Assembly: GCA_015486655.1 (NCBI GenBank)
Contig: WFRF01000105.1
Span: 1-17,550, forward strand
Length of the DNA: 17,550 nucleotides
Direction of reading: 5' to 3'
From: Caldifarciminota bacterium
GTDB taxonomy: Bacteria > Hydrothermota > 32-111 > QNBC01
The first letter of the stretch is position 1. Every line of letters starts with the position of its first letter. This document shows, piece after piece, positions 1-8,382 of this stretch. The notes beneath the pieces are model-generated. The model was not told where the DNA came from and made no database searches. It saw only the letters and a list, made by a program, of their open reading frames with translations. The translations under genes were made by a program, and so were the position numbers.

Positions 1-128
1 ATCCAGAAAAGATCTACCGTTATGAAAGTAGTGTTGAGAAGAGAGCTAATCATTACGGGCCACGCCAGTTGCAGGATACGTTTTTTCATATGGACAGTCT
101 AATGAAACATATCAAAATTGTCAAATGA
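1..128 (+). CDS. 3' end of an unidentified gene (partial)
   Basis: An open frame enters from the left edge and ends at TGA 126-128, giving a 41-residue C-terminal fragment (first complete codon at 3) that ends HMDSLMKHIKIVK. It is hydrophilic and rich in K, H and Y, with no motif I recognise. A second frame (from position 1) is also open for 33 codons to a TAA at 100-102, so the reading frame is not certain. I prefer this one because it is longer and because its stop lies 15 bp before repeat element A, the arrangement seen after ugd and radC as well. No function can be assigned without the upstream sequence. Confidence 0.4.
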   Translation, partial: PEKIYRYESSVEKRANHYGPRQLQDTFFHMDSLMKHIKIVK

Positions 129-142
129 AATATTGACGATTA

Positions 143-427
143 TAGTAGATAGGTACGGACATATTAACCACCTAATGGGAACAAAGGAAGTGCGTCTCAA
201 TTAAGACTAAGAAGTAACGGGACTACGTCCCAAGTAAGAACTAAGAAGTGAGAAGTTAGAAGTATTTAAATGTAGCATTGAAATAAATTCAAGGCATTTA
301 TGAGATTCCGGATCAAGTCCGGAATGACCGATTGTAAGCAATCCTGATTGTTGTTTTCTCATGCGTGTAAATGTTGTATTATATAAATCAACGTACAAAA
401 GTGGTAAATATGTCTATACTACTTACC
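143..427 (-). repeat. Intergenic repeat element A (REPIN/MITE-like), inverted orientation
   Basis: This element fills most of the gap between the partial gene and the exopolysaccharide operon. Its ends carry the family terminal motif in inverted orientation: ACATATTAACCACCT at 160-174 on the + strand, and its counterpart at about 398-427 read on the - strand. Internal modules, in - orientation relative to elements C and D, are an AAGAAGT-type tract (210-262), the hairpin GGGAC/GTCCC with loop TAC (219-231), the hairpin ATTCCGGA/TCCGGAAT with loop TCAAG (305-325), and the hairpin GATTG/CAATC (330-343 region). There is no coding gene inside; the short open frames here are antisense readings of the palindromes. 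Confidence 0.75.
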
Positions 428-467
428 AATATTGCCTATTCTAAGGCGTATAACAGTTAAGTATATA

Positions 468-496
468 TTGACATTAATATTTAAATATGCTAATAT
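468..496 (+). promoter_or_regulatory. Sigma-70-type promoter of the exopolysaccharide operon
   Basis: TTGACA (468-473) is a perfect -35 box. After a 17-nt spacer comes TAATAT (491-496) as the -10 box. Transcription should start near 503, giving a leader of about 16 nt that still contains the AAAAGGAG ribosome binding site at 506-513. The -35 box begins 41 bp beyond the right end of repeat element A. Confidence 0.75.
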
Positions 497-518
497 TCCG
501 TGATTAAAAGGAGTAGTT

Positions 519-2606
519 ATGATAAAGAGAATTATATTATCCGTATCTTTACTGTTTCTGTCTATGAGTATTTTTGCCGACGGGATTGATCTTTCAAACC
601 TTAAAGGGGTTGATCTTTCCACATTAAAGAATATGATGCAGAATCAGAACCAGCAACAATTAAATTCGTACAATGGAGATTCACTGATTAATAGTGACAC
701 TTCAAATATGATGGTATACTACCAAGGTGTACAAAATATGTTTCAAACAGCAATAGAGAGCACATATAACACAAATAATTATAATTTTCTTCTCCCGGAT
801 TCGCAGAGATTAGAACAATTCGGATACGATATATTCGAACATGTAACAGCTTCCGATATTGTTACCAGAAATTATACCAACGAGAATTACTCAATAGCTC
901 CCGGTGATCGAATAATTATAAGTATTACAGGAGAGTTGGTTAAGCAGGCAAAAGTGCGAGTTGATAATAACGGTAAGATATTTATTCCCGATGTCGGAGA
1001 TGTGGTTGTTTGGGGAAGGACAATCAAAGAGGCTGAGAAAGCCATAAGAAAAGCGGTGTTTAAGAAATATACCAATGTTAAAATAGATGTATCACTCGGA
1101 GCTCTTCATAATATACAAGTGTATGTAATAGGAGAGGTTTCAAGACCGGGAATCTATAATGTTTCCGCAATGATGTCTCCCATTCAGTTAATATACCTTG
1201 CGGGGGGGATCAAAAAAACTGGTACATTAAGGAATATAAAATTGGTATCAGATATAAGATACAATTTCGATTTTTATAAATTGATATTGTATGGCTACAG
1301 GTACAAAGGGATATATCTTCATTCGGGTGATATAGTTTATGTTCCCCCAGTCGGGAAAACGGTAGCAATTGCCGGGGCAGTGAAATCTCCCGGGATATAC
1401 GAATTTAAGAGGGGAGAAACACTAAAAGATGTTATTAAATATGCCGGAGGTGAACTTCCCTTTGCCGATAAGGAACACATTCAAATCGTAACCATAAAAA
1501 AGAAGAAAAAAATCACAAAAGACCTGTTCGCAAATTCCTATGCTTCGCTAATTAAAAAATACGGAAGGTTAAAACTAATTGACGGTGATTTTATATCTGT
1601 TCCCGTAATGGATAATACAATCTATGATTACGTTAAAATAGACGGTGCCGTGAGATTACCCGGCAGATATGCCTATAAAGACGGATTAGATTTAAAAACG
1701 CTTTTGGATTTGGCCGGAGGAGTTAAAAGAGGAGCTAACCTAAAGAATGTTTTTGTTTACAGGTATATAGACGGAGCAAGGGACTCAATAATACATGTAA
1801 GACTAGACAGTATTTTAAAAGATAAAATCAATTTTACATTGGATGACTGGGACAGTGTACATGTATTTAGTGAGAATGAGATTAATCCAAGTGATTCGGT
1901 TTATATATACGGTGCAGTAAAGTATCCGGGAATCTATGTACTTAAGCATGGGGAATCGCTAAAGCACTTATTTGAGGTCTGCGGCGGTTTCAACAATAAT
2001 GCATTTAAAGAAGGGGTTGTTTTTACAAGAAGATTAAATTCTTTAAACAGGGCAAGAACGGATATGTTGATAACAATGAATCAGAAATTACTGGCGACGG
2101 AGGCGATCCTCTCCAATGATAACAGTTCTTTGGACGATAAATCAAAATCCGATTTAATTCAATACAGAAACGATCTTTTAAAAATAATTCAAGGGGCAAA
2201 GGAGAGAAACAGGATAATTCTCAATGTGAATGACAGCAGTGATATAAATATTGATATAGCAAACGGTGACTCGATTTATGTCCCTGAAAAGAACAATACC
2301 GTACAAGTAATAGGAGCTGTTTACAATCCGGCAATATTGATGTACAGAGATGGTAAATCACTGAGGTACTACCTTGATAAAGTCGGTGGTTTTAAAGAAA
2401 ATGCGGACAGAAAAGGTATGTATGTTTTAAGAGCGTCAGGAATTGTTGATAAAAACACGAGGAAGATATATCCGGGAGATGCAATTGTTGTGCCTGAAAG
2501 ATTCATTCAAAAGACTGATTGGGGTCCAATACTCAGGGATGTAGCTACGATAATTTCACAGCTTGCGGTTGCCGTTGTCAGTGTTTACAGTATTGTTAAG
2601 AAATAA
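519..2606 (+). CDS. SLBB-domain polysaccharide export protein (Wza-like)
   Basis: This is the likely outer-membrane/periplasmic exporter of the surface polysaccharide (695 aa). Residues 1-20 form a signal peptide with a probable cut after FA; there is no lipobox cysteine, so unlike E. coli Wza it does not look like a lipoprotein. A polysaccharide-export domain spans about 122-195 (starts ENYSIAPGD). Then come at least five SLBB-type repeats, each opening with a G-A/E-V-x-x-P-G-like turn, near 202, 283, 373, 462 and 596. A charged, probably helical stretch (about 505-565) separates repeats 4 and 5. A hydrophobic segment at about 673-692 precedes the C-terminal KK. Wza-type proteins usually have two or three SLBB repeats; longer multi-SLBB exporters are known in other Gram-negative phyla. 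ATG 519 has GGAG 5 nt upstream. It is the first gene of the operon. Confidence 0.88.
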   Translation: MIKRIILSVSLLFLSMSIFADGIDLSNLKGVDLSTLKNMMQNQNQQQLNSYNGDSLINSDTSNMMVYYQGVQNMFQTAIESTYNTNNYNFLLPDSQRLEQFGYDIFEHVTASDIVTRNYTNENYSIAPGDRIIISITGELVKQAKVRVDNNGKIFIPDVGDVVVWGRTIKEAEKAIRKAVFKKYTNVKIDVSLGALHNIQVYVIGEVSRPGIYNVSAMMSPIQLIYLAGGIKKTGTLRNIKLVSDIRYNFDFYKLILYGYRYKGIYLHSGDIVYVPPVGKTVAIAGAVKSPGIYEFKRGETLKDVIKYAGGELPFADKEHIQIVTIKKKKKITKDLFANSYASLIKKYGRLKLIDGDFISVPVMDNTIYDYVKIDGAVRLPGRYAYKDGLDLKTLLDLAGGVKRGANLKNVFVYRYIDGARDSIIHVRLDSILKDKINFTLDDWDSVHVFSENEINPSDSVYIYGAVKYPGIYVLKHGESLKHLFEVCGGFNNNAFKEGVVFTRRLNSLNRARTDMLITMNQKLLATEAILSNDNSSLDDKSKSDLIQYRNDLLKIIQGAKERNRIILNVNDSSDINIDIANGDSIYVPEKNNTVQVIGAVYNPAILMYRDGKSLRYYLDKVGGFKENADRKGMYVLRASGIVDKNTRKIYPGDAIVVPERFIQKTDWGPILRDVATIISQLAVAVVSVYSIVKK

Positions 2607-2619
2607 GGAGAATGGTAGG

Positions 2620-3276
2620 ATGAAATATAAAGGGTCAGCCGGATGGCTAATAGCAATAAAAAAAAGGTGGAAAGTATTACTTGTTTCATTTTTGATCCCT
2701 GCGCTATTGGCATATATAATAAGTTTATTTGTACCTAAAAAGTATGAAAGCATTGCTGAGGTATTGTCCCCTGAGATCACCAGTGGAGGTTCAATAATTC
2801 AAACCCCATTGGGTGCAATTTCAAGGGGGGGAGCTGCAATGACCGTCTCATCCAGGACCATTTTGACAATATTAAATTCTAATTATGTAATAGATAAAAT
2901 TAATAAAAAATACCATATTGAAAGTAAATTTCATCTCAAAGATAATGCTACGGCAAGAGAGTTTATTAAAGAGAAATTGATAAGTGTTATAAATGATGAT
3001 AACAGAGGAGTTATTCAAATTATTGTCAGATCCAGATATAATGATTTTAATTATAAAGTGGCTAATTATTGTGTGACTCTTATTTTTGATGCTAACGATT
3101 ATTTGAAATTGACTACAAATAAAAAGTTTATCAGAGTGCTTAATTACGCTGAACCTGCCACTATACCTTATTTCCCCAGAAAAAAACTTAATGCATTAGC
3201 TGCAGGTATATTAGGGATTATGTTATATCTACTTTATGTTTATTTTAAGGATCAGCTGTCATTGGAAGATGAATGA
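2620..3276 (+). CDS. Wzz-like chain-length determinant / polysaccharide co-polymerase
   Basis: This 218-aa inner-membrane protein has the Wzz layout. A cytoplasmic N terminus with a basic patch (KKRWK, 14-18) leads into TM1 (about 19-38). A periplasmic domain follows, then a proline-rich stretch EPATIPYFPRKKLN (178-191) directly before TM2 (about 190-208). That proline-rich motif ahead of TM2 is a hallmark of the family. It is short for a co-polymerase and lacks a C-terminal tyrosine-kinase domain. The family sets chain length or couples polymerisation to export. An upstream in-frame TTG (2563) would overlap the exporter gene. I chose ATG 2620 because AAGGAG at 2605-2610 sits 9 nt before it and because the Wzz fold begins here. 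It starts 13 nt after the exporter stop. Confidence 0.8.
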   Translation: MKYKGSAGWLIAIKKRWKVLLVSFLIPALLAYIISLFVPKKYESIAEVLSPEITSGGSIIQTPLGAISRGGAAMTVSSRTILTILNSNYVIDKINKKYHIESKFHLKDNATAREFIKEKLISVINDDNRGVIQIIVRSRYNDFNYKVANYCVTLIFDANDYLKLTTNKKFIRVLNYAEPATIPYFPRKKLNALAAGILGIMLYLLYVYFKDQLSLEDE

Positions 3277-3346
3277 AGGTAAAAATGCTGTTTATTGTAT
3301 TTCTCAAATGATACTAAAATTATTTTAAAACCGTTAGAAAATTCGA

Positions 3347-4792
3347 ATGGAGACTTTAACACAAAAAAACTCTCTAATAACAAAATCAAATATATTTATT
3401 CTTTTAGGTTATATTTTTATAGGCTTTTTTTCAGCATATTATTCGTTACATTTTTTTTTCATTGCAGCAGGATTTTTAATAGCGATTCTTTTTACTTATT
3501 TGATCCTGTTTAGAACAAGAACATTTTTTATATTGCTATTTGTTCTTTTGTTTGTTCAGCAAGCATTTATTTCCTATTATACTGTTTACAAAGGTGTAAA
3601 AGCATCTCAGGGTTCAATTGTAAGCCGTGCAGATGATTTAATCTGGATGATTTTGCTTGTGATTGTTTTTATTAAAATGATAAGAAACAAAGAATCAATA
3701 ACAGTGGATAATTATGATTTTAGTGTTTTGCTTTTGGTCTTATTTTCAATATTTTCTATTTTGGTTAACAGGAGATCACTGTTTTGGGGAGGAGCCAGCA
3801 TCCTAATAATGGTTAAAGGGTATATGATTTATTTTATTGTTGATAAACTGAAATTTAAGAGGAAACATATTAAATATTTTCTTGTAATATATTTCGTTTC
3901 ATTATTGATAATTGCATTAATAGGTCTGTTACAAGCGGTAGGTTTAAACCCCCCAATGTTTAAACCGCAAACAAGATTCGGTGTCAAGATGATTAATTCA
4001 ATTTTTAATGAACATACACAGTTTGGTTCCATAATGGCAATTGCAGTTGCGCTGTCTCTTGCATTATTATTAAAATATAAAAATAAGTGGTACTATTTCT
4101 TTATATTTTTATTCACTGTTTGTATTATTTTATCTACATTAAGGAGAAGCCTGCTTTCCGTTTTGGTAATTTTATTATTGGTGCCACTGCTTGATAAAGG
4201 TGTTTCAAAAAAAATATATTTACCAATAATTGTTGTTCTTGCTGTATTTATTTTAATTTTTCATAATCAGTTGTTGATTTTGATACATTACACTTTTTCG
4301 GACTATATTTATAATTTCTATAAAACACCGAGAGGACAATTTTATAATGGGGCATTTAATATATTAAAACATAAATTCTTTTATGGTGAAGGTCCCGGTA
4401 CATTTGCCGGTAATATTTCAGCCTTAAAAATGAGTAAAATTTATTTTAAATATAATGTTTCTTATGATAGCATAAGATATTGTACCGATGCATATTATGC
4501 TCATATTCTGGGGGAAATAGGTATGGTCGGGTTTATCTTGTATTTTATTATGTTAGGTAATGTATACAAGAAAATTAATTATCTGGAAAGATATTTAAAA
4601 AAGGAAAATGATAGTCTAATATTAGCATTAACATTATTTATGAAATTTGTATTGATAATAGGAATAATGGAATCATCAGTCTCTTCATTTTTTGAGATTG
4701 TAATTAAAACAGCTCCACTCTTTGCAACCCTCGGAATAATTTCTTCATATTATAGGAATAAAATACACGATGAAAACAAATCTTTTCAGTAA
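3347..4792 (+). CDS. O-antigen polymerase/ligase-family membrane protein (Wzy/WaaL-like)
   Basis: This 481-aa polytopic protein has many hydrophobic segments, among them about 15-50, 58-72, 99-112, 125-140, 150-165, 175-198, 227-243, 248-263, 268-283, 290-315, 390-405 and 428-445. The large loop after the LSTLRRSLLSV arginines (266-267) contains GEGPGTF (347-353). A further conserved-looking segment, AHILGEIGMVGF (385-396), follows. This pattern is typical of the Wzy_C/O-antigen ligase family, which polymerises repeat units or transfers glycan at the periplasmic face. Sequence alone does not separate polymerase from ligase; with Wzz and Wzx beside it, polymerase is more likely. ATG 3347 is the first start after an in-frame TAG at 3335, but has no clear Shine-Dalgarno. 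The 3' end overlaps the next gene by 23 bp. Confidence 0.8.
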   Translation: METLTQKNSLITKSNIFILLGYIFIGFFSAYYSLHFFFIAAGFLIAILFTYLILFRTRTFFILLFVLLFVQQAFISYYTVYKGVKASQGSIVSRADDLIWMILLVIVFIKMIRNKESITVDNYDFSVLLLVLFSIFSILVNRRSLFWGGASILIMVKGYMIYFIVDKLKFKRKHIKYFLVIYFVSLLIIALIGLLQAVGLNPPMFKPQTRFGVKMINSIFNEHTQFGSIMAIAVALSLALLLKYKNKWYYFFIFLFTVCIILSTLRRSLLSVLVILLLVPLLDKGVSKKIYLPIIVVLAVFILIFHNQLLILIHYTFSDYIYNFYKTPRGQFYNGAFNILKHKFFYGEGPGTFAGNISALKMSKIYFKYNVSYDSIRYCTDAYYAHILGEIGMVGFILYFIMLGNVYKKINYLERYLKKENDSLILALTLFMKFVLIIGIMESSVSSFFEIVIKTAPLFATLGIISSYYRNKIHDENKSFQ

Positions 4793-5786
4793 TTCATTAT
4801 ACTCTCCAAGAAATACATCATTTCATATTGTGTATATTGTTTGGGCTTATCCGAAAACACGGGCGAAAGAGTTGTCCAAGAGATTAAATGCAAAATTATA
4901 TAATATGACAATATCTCAGAGAGTATTCGTGTTAATAAGATATGTAATTTTATTTTTTAAAACGTTAAAAATTCTTTTTGCTGACAGACCGAAATACATC
5001 ATCGTTCAATTACCGCCTATTTTTGCGCTTTTTGGTATTTATTTATACTGTTTATTTAGTGGAGCAAGATATATTGTAGATGTTCATTCGGGAGAAATTC
5101 TGGATAATAAATGGAAACCTTATAGGATAATTAGAAAATATTTTTTTAAGCGTGCTTATTGGATATTATTTCATAATGACCATAACCATGCTATTGCCAA
5201 GAAATTGTATGGGAATATTAGAGGGATTACATTGAATGATCCGATTCCGTTACCATCGGGTGACTTAAAGATTAGAAATTGCGAAAAATGTAAGAATGTG
5301 GTGATAATTTCTACTTATGATATTAATGAGCCGTTTCTTGAATGTGTTAAAGCGGGGCAATTATTGTCAAAAGAAAATGACGGATGGGTATTAACATTTA
5401 CAGGGGATAGCTCTGTTGTACCGCAGAAATATAAAAATTTAAATAACATTGAATTTACAGGTTTTGTAACTTATAATGAATACTGGGCTATTTTGAGAGG
5501 AGCTGATGTGATAGTGTCACTAAATAAGCGGAGAGGCGTTATTACATGTGGTTTGTGGGAAGGTGTATCGCTTAACAAGCCTGTGGTGACAAATGATTAT
5601 CCTGTGATTAAATCTATTTTCGGTGACAGTTTAATTTATTCAAAAAATGATTATAAAGACATTTTAAGAGCTATTAAAGTGGCTTATCAAGAAAGAAAAA
5701 AATATAGAAGAAAAATAATGAGTAGAAAAAACATAATTGAGTTAGAATGGGGTGAGAAATTTCTAACCATAAAAAATTCATTGTAA
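4770..5786 (+). CDS. GT-B glycosyltransferase (GT4-like)
   Basis: This 338-aa predicted cytoplasmic or membrane-associated enzyme transfers a sugar from a nucleotide-sugar donor to the lipid-linked repeat unit. The N-terminal Rossmann-like half holds a hydrophobic segment (about 75-97) and YIVDVHSGE (101-109). The C-terminal half has the donor-site pattern FTGFVTYNEYWAILRGADVIV (229-249), then GLWEGVSLNKPVVTND (261-276), where E264 sits in the position of the glutamate that contacts the nucleotide sugar in GT-B enzymes. The sugar specificity cannot be read. The gene starts inside the end of the polymerase gene (23-bp overlap). AGGA at 4754-4757 is rather far (12 nt) from ATG 4770, so translation is probably coupled to the upstream gene. 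Confidence 0.75.
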   Translation: MKTNLFSNSLYSPRNTSFHIVYIVWAYPKTRAKELSKRLNAKLYNMTISQRVFVLIRYVILFFKTLKILFADRPKYIIVQLPPIFALFGIYLYCLFSGARYIVDVHSGEILDNKWKPYRIIRKYFFKRAYWILFHNDHNHAIAKKLYGNIRGITLNDPIPLPSGDLKIRNCEKCKNVVIISTYDINEPFLECVKAGQLLSKENDGWVLTFTGDSSVVPQKYKNLNNIEFTGFVTYNEYWAILRGADVIVSLNKRRGVITCGLWEGVSLNKPVVTNDYPVIKSIFGDSLIYSKNDYKDILRAIKVAYQERKKYRRKIMSRKNIIELEWGEKFLTIKNSL

Positions 5787-5799
5787 AAGAAATCAAATT

Positions 5800-7035
5800 A
5801 TGAATGTTAAGATAAGAAGCATATTTGACTCAATCAATAATTATTTCTCAATTGCAAGCAGTGTATTGATTGCAAGGGTATTGGGCGGATTAATAACCAT
5901 TCTAATTGCGAGATCATTAAGCGGAGCAGAATTTGCTTCGTTTTCAGCCGGATTTTTTATGATGACAATTTTAGGGTATAGTACCACCGGATTAGATAAA
6001 TCATTTGTATTCCAATATATACATCAAAGACGAAAAAACAATACGGAATTAATAGAAAGTTATTTATGGTCTAAATTGGTAATGGTCATTTTATTAGGTG
6101 TGCTGGCAATAATAGGCTCTTATGTTGCATTGAACTTTATAAAATTCAGCTTTTTGTTACTGATTTTGGGAGTATTGTTTTCTCTGTCTTTCTGGTATTT
6201 TACACTTGTATTAAGTCTATATCAAGCAAAACAGGATTTTAAAAAATATGGACTTGTTCAAATTTCTTTTTATACGCTTATATTTGTTTTTACCCTATTC
6301 TTTATCTTCATAAACAAAAAATCAAGCATAATTTTTTTATTGGCTTATTTGCTTGGTGTTTTTGGGATTATTCCCCTTATGGTTCCATTTTACAAACTTA
6401 GAATAAGATATAATAGAGATGAAATAACAAAACTCCTAAAGTATGCAAAATGGTTAATTGTAGCGGAAATATCCTGGTTGTTTTTTATACGTTTGGATTA
6501 TTTTACGGTATCACATTATCTATCGAAGAATATTTTGGGAGAATATGCAATTGCTTTACGTTCTGTTAATATATTAAGTATATTTGTTAGTTCATTAAGT
6601 ATATATATATTACCAAAAGTAGCCGAGATAAAACATAAACGAGAATTAAAAATATTCTGGAAAAAAAGTAATTTCTTGACTTTTTCTATGGTGTTGCTTG
6701 GATTATTGGTTTTTATATTTGCAAAGGAGATAGTCACTGTTTTATATGGGAAAAATCATATGATAGCAACAGATTATTTTAGAAAAATGATTATTGCGTA
6801 TTCACCAATGTTCTTCGTTCCTCCTTTTAAGAATCTTATTTTAAAATTTAATAAGAACATCCACTACTTTTTATTTAATTTCATACTTATCATAACATAT
6901 TTTATTTCATTTTTTATATTAAGAATGAGATTTTCATATCAAGCGCCGATTTATTCTAAAGGAATTGGTTTTATAATAGCCTTATCATATATAATGATCT
7001 TATATTATTTCAGAGATAAAGAAAAACTAATATAG
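5800..7035 (+). CDS. Wzx-like polysaccharide flippase (MOP superfamily)
   Basis: This 411-aa protein is almost entirely membrane, with about ten to twelve hydrophobic segments broken by short basic loops such as HQRRKNN (about 75-81). The N terminus, ASSVLIARVLGGLITILIA followed by RSLSGAEFA, matches the usual opening of polysaccharide-biosynthesis flippases, where TM1 leads into a short loop with a conserved G/A-x-E-F-G/A. The family moves undecaprenyl-linked repeat units across the inner membrane. It starts 13 nt after the glycosyltransferase stop and is the last + strand gene of the operon. The ribosome site (AAAGAAA) is weak. Downstream it converges with a - strand gene across 83 bp, where I see no convincing intrinsic terminator. 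Confidence 0.8.
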   Translation: MNVKIRSIFDSINNYFSIASSVLIARVLGGLITILIARSLSGAEFASFSAGFFMMTILGYSTTGLDKSFVFQYIHQRRKNNTELIESYLWSKLVMVILLGVLAIIGSYVALNFIKFSFLLLILGVLFSLSFWYFTLVLSLYQAKQDFKKYGLVQISFYTLIFVFTLFFIFINKKSSIIFLLAYLLGVFGIIPLMVPFYKLRIRYNRDEITKLLKYAKWLIVAEISWLFFIRLDYFTVSHYLSKNILGEYAIALRSVNILSIFVSSLSIYILPKVAEIKHKRELKIFWKKSNFLTFSMVLLGLLVFIFAKEIVTVLYGKNHMIATDYFRKMIIAYSPMFFVPPFKNLILKFNKNIHYFLFNFILIITYFISFFILRMRFSYQAPIYSKGIGFIIALSYIMILYYFRDKEKLI

Positions 7036-7118
7036 TTGCTTAAATGTGATAATAATTTGCATATGTGCTTAAATTAAGAATAACAATTTCTAAAGTTTTG
7101 ACTATTAGCGGAATATTT

Positions 7119-8318
7119 TTAACTATTGAATATATTCCTGTAGAGTCGGATGAGTTTTTCCTCTTGTGCTGACCATTGAAGTTCCTTTTCTATTCTGATT
7201 CTTCCGATTTTCCCCATTGACTCTCTTTTTTTCTTGTCTTTTAACAGAGTTATTATTGCATCACCGAATGCGCATGCATCATTATTTTCCACATATAAAG
7301 AAGCGTCTCCTGCTGAATATCGACCTTCTCCGGTGTTATATTGAACAATAGGTTTGCCGACAGCCATATATTCCATTATTTTTATAGCTGTTGTTACTTT
7401 TGTTTCTCTGGTGCATAGCCTTGAATCAACACAGACCTCAGTATCGGACAGTAAAAGATACAATTTATCCCTATTGTATTCCGCTCCATGGAATATAAAA
7501 TAGTCCTTTAATCCTTTATTCCTTACCAAGTATTCGATATTTTCTCTGTCAGTACCATCACCTATAATTAACATTTTAAAATCATAATATTTTCTTTTTT
7601 TGACAATATACTCTATAGATGTAACAAGTTGTTCTAAATTGTCCTGTTTATCTATAATTCCCACATATCCAATTAAATGATTACTAACTTTAGATTTTTT
7701 CTTTTTTAATGCCTTATCAACAATTTCCAATCTTGGACCGTTTCTAATGACAGTTATTTTATTTTTATTAATATTTTGTCTGTCAATAATAATAGACTTA
7801 AATGATTCATTAACAGTTATTATATAATCAGAAAGGATGCAACTTATTTTTTCAAGCAACATCAATATCTTATAAATTATATCCTTGCTTCCGAATTTGC
7901 CGATATAAACATCAGGAGATAGATCATGAATATCATAAACTATTTTCAGTCCGAGCAGTTTAAAGGGATAAAAAATAATTGATAAGAAATCCGGGGGATT
8001 AGCAAGGTGCACAATTTGAAATGGAGATTTTAGGAAGACAAATAATGAGTAAATAGAAATAAAAAAAAATGATAATATATATTCAGAGATTAAACCCGTG
8101 GCACCGCTACCCTGTATCCAGTTGGGATACATGTATACCTTAATATTGTCTATAACTTTAAAAAATCTGTTCTCATTTTTAGGTTGAGGGCAAATAACAG
8201 ATACATTATTGCAAATCTTACGAATACTTGTCGCCTCATTCCAAACACGCGTATCAAATGGTACGGAATTGTTTTCGACTACGAACAAAATATGAGCAGT
8301 TTTTATTTTATCAGTCAT
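7119..8318 (-). CDS. Family-4 glycosyltransferase
   Basis: This 399-aa GT-B enzyme opens HILFVVENNSVPFDTRVWNE (9-28), typical of WbuB-like GT4 transferases. It continues with IVYDIHDLSPD (126-136), then GYVGIIDKQDNLEQLV (217-232) at the start of the donor domain, and IIGDG (251-255). The AIKIMEYMAVGKPIV segment (311-325) carries the conserved donor-site glutamate. The acceptor and donor are unknown, but the location implies repeat-unit assembly. A longer reading to an ATG at 8360 is possible, but it has no ribosome site and would span the promoter at 8329-8357. I chose ATG 8318, which lies 4 nt after AAAGG and just before the conserved N terminus. It is convergent with the flippase gene. Confidence 0.85.
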   Translation of the reverse strand: MTDKIKTAHILFVVENNSVPFDTRVWNEATSIRKICNNVSVICPQPKNENRFFKVIDNIKVYMYPNWIQGSGATGLISEYILSFFFISIYSLFVFLKSPFQIVHLANPPDFLSIIFYPFKLLGLKIVYDIHDLSPDVYIGKFGSKDIIYKILMLLEKISCILSDYIITVNESFKSIIIDRQNINKNKITVIRNGPRLEIVDKALKKKKSKVSNHLIGYVGIIDKQDNLEQLVTSIEYIVKKRKYYDFKMLIIGDGTDRENIEYLVRNKGLKDYFIFHGAEYNRDKLYLLLSDTEVCVDSRLCTRETKVTTAIKIMEYMAVGKPIVQYNTGEGRYSAGDASLYVENNDACAFGDAIITLLKDKKKRESMGKIGRIRIEKELQWSAQEEKLIRLYRNIFNS

Positions 8319-8328
8319 AATGCCTTTA

Positions 8329-8357
8329 TTTATAATCGATAAACATATATTTGTCAA
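8329..8357 (-). promoter_or_regulatory. Sigma-70-type promoter of the - strand glycosyltransferase
   Basis: On the - strand TTGACA (8357-8352), a 17-nt spacer and TATAAA (8334-8329) precede ATG 8318 by only 10 nt. The predicted start of transcription, near 8322, leaves a leader of about 4-5 nt, too short to include the AAAGG ribosome site fully. It lies in the 64-bp gap after the hydrolase gene, so the transferase can be expressed without it. Confidence 0.6.
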
Positions 8358-8382
8358 CATACATAAAGGAGAAAACCTATGG

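Noticed and set aside
207..398. - strand open frame of 63 codons in element A
   Set aside because: It reads through the ATTCCGGA palindrome and the repeat tract of element A. It has no ribosome site, and its HSGLDPES string is the typical by-product of this repeat.
143..427. Target-site duplication flanking element A
   Set aside because: The flanks give no convincing matching duplication beyond one or two AT bases, so I do not claim one. The same holds for element B.
3295..3513. + strand open frame of 72 codons from a TTG
   Set aside because: It overlaps the start of the membrane polymerase gene in another frame, has no ribosome site, and ends inside a clear transmembrane gene.
7110..7138. 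GGAATAT/ATATTCC stem as an intrinsic terminator between convergent genes
   Set aside because: The stem is AT-rich with a 15-nt loop, lacks a following T-run and overlaps the end of the transferase gene.
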